This document shows positions 5,232-5,558 of a stretch of 5,558 nucleotides of DNA, piece after piece. The position numbers and the translations under genes are program-made. The stretch's first letter is position 1; each line of letters opens with the position of its first letter. The notes beneath the pieces are model-generated. The model saw only the letters and a list, made by a program, of their open reading frames with translations, had not been told where the DNA came from and searched no databases. The stretch is from Bacteroidales bacterium (GTDB lineage Bacteria > Bacteroidota > Bacteroidia > Bacteroidales > F082), in assembly GCA_020853175.1 (NCBI GenBank), contig JADYZK010000044.1, positions 1 through 5,558 of the forward strand, read 5' to 3'.

Positions 5232-5558
5232 AGATCACATTTGAATCAATGAGTGATTTTATTTTGTTGTTTGGAAAGCCCAATAACTGCTGCAAAACCT
5301 CGGCAGTATGTTCGCCAAAATGCGGAGGCGCTTGCAGAACGGTTGCAAAAGTATTATCTTTCATGTTGAATGCAACAGAGCGCAAGCCTTTTAATTGATT
5401 TCCGTGTGTGGTTTTGCCTTCGAGAAGGAGAGATTGTGCTTCTTCTTGTTCAAAAACTTCTTGCATATTCAACACTCCGGCTGCCGGAACTTTTCGTTTA
5501 TGGAGCTCCATCAAAAGCTCTTCGCGGTTTATTTTTCCAACCAATCCTCTCAAAATCA
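5209..5558 (-). CDS. Class III (CaiB/BaiF) CoA-transferase, C-terminal part
   Basis: Partial: only the last ~115 codons are visible and the open frame runs off the right edge (reading Ile-Leu-Arg there), so no start lies in the window; a TTG at 5551-5553 is internal. Recognisable family features are the KVPAAGVLNMQEVFEQ segment (the usual gvPaGpVnt.eev), GLRSVAFN, and the conserved tail APPHFGEHTAEVLQQLLGF followed by an Ile-Lys-x-Leu helix. The catalytic Asp of the family is in the unseen N-terminal half. These enzymes move CoA between carboxylic acids (for example formyl-CoA/oxalate, carnitine, aryl-lactate systems). Its stop at 5209-5211 overlaps the start of the oxidoreductase alpha gene by 23 bases, so the two are co-translated and probably share a pathway: releasing the acid made by the oxidoreductase or activating an acid for it. 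The particular acid is unknown. Confidence 0.88.
   Translation of the reverse strand, partial: ILRGLVGKINREELLMELHKRKVPAAGVLNMQEVFEQEEAQSLLLEGKTTHGNQLKGLRSVAFNMKDNTFATVLQAPPHFGEHTAEVLQQLLGFPNNKIKSLIDSNVIYDNNYKQ

Noticed and set aside
5209..5553. Reading the CoA-transferase fragment as a complete 114-residue protein from TTG at 5553
   Set aside because: The frame stays open to the window edge and the sequence matches only the C-terminal part of a ~400-residue family, so it is a truncated view of a longer gene.

Overview
The window looks like a chromosomal segment from a member of the Bacteroidota, probably an anaerobic one. Three things point there: the N-terminal third of a SusC/RagA-type TonB-linked outer-membrane receptor, a good match to the Bacteroidota -7 promoter element (TATCTTTG) in front of a thioredoxin-like gene, and AT-rich spacers with few Shine-Dalgarno sequences. 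The anaerobic guess rests on a ferredoxin-linked 2-oxoacid oxidoreductase.

Layout from left to right. Positions 1-890 (minus strand) hold the start of the SusC-like receptor, whose remainder lies beyond the left edge. Positions 891-1258 are a 368-base AT-rich spacer with the presumed susC promoter, a 9-bp-arm inverted repeat overlapping a possible -7 element, and an A/T hairpin. Positions 1259-2192 (minus) hold two small four-helix membrane proteins of unknown function in a likely two-gene operon; the second appears to start at TTG. Positions 2193-2395 are a divergent promoter region. Positions 2396-2725 (plus) encode a thioredoxin-like protein with a CAPC active site. Positions 2726-2842 lie between convergent genes and hold a strong hairpin that probably ends transcription.

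Positions 2843-5558 (minus) form one tightly packed operon, read from right to left: the C-terminal end of a class III (CaiB/BaiF) CoA-transferase, then the alpha subunit of a 2-oxoacid:ferredoxin oxidoreductase, then a single polypeptide joining its TPP-binding beta subunit to its gamma subunit. Neighbouring reading frames overlap by 23 and 8 bases. The oxidoreductase interconverts a 2-oxoacid plus CoA with an acyl-CoA plus CO2, using ferredoxin. A CoA-transferase could release the acid from the acyl-CoA or supply the acyl-CoA for reductive carboxylation, so the operon may be a self-contained acid/2-oxoacid module. The substrate cannot be read from this sequence.

No RNA genes, insertion sequences, CRISPR arrays or phage genes were seen. 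The most interesting items are the beta-gamma fusion with its CoA-transferase partner and the inverted repeat upstream of susC. Nothing here clearly shows a wholly new system.
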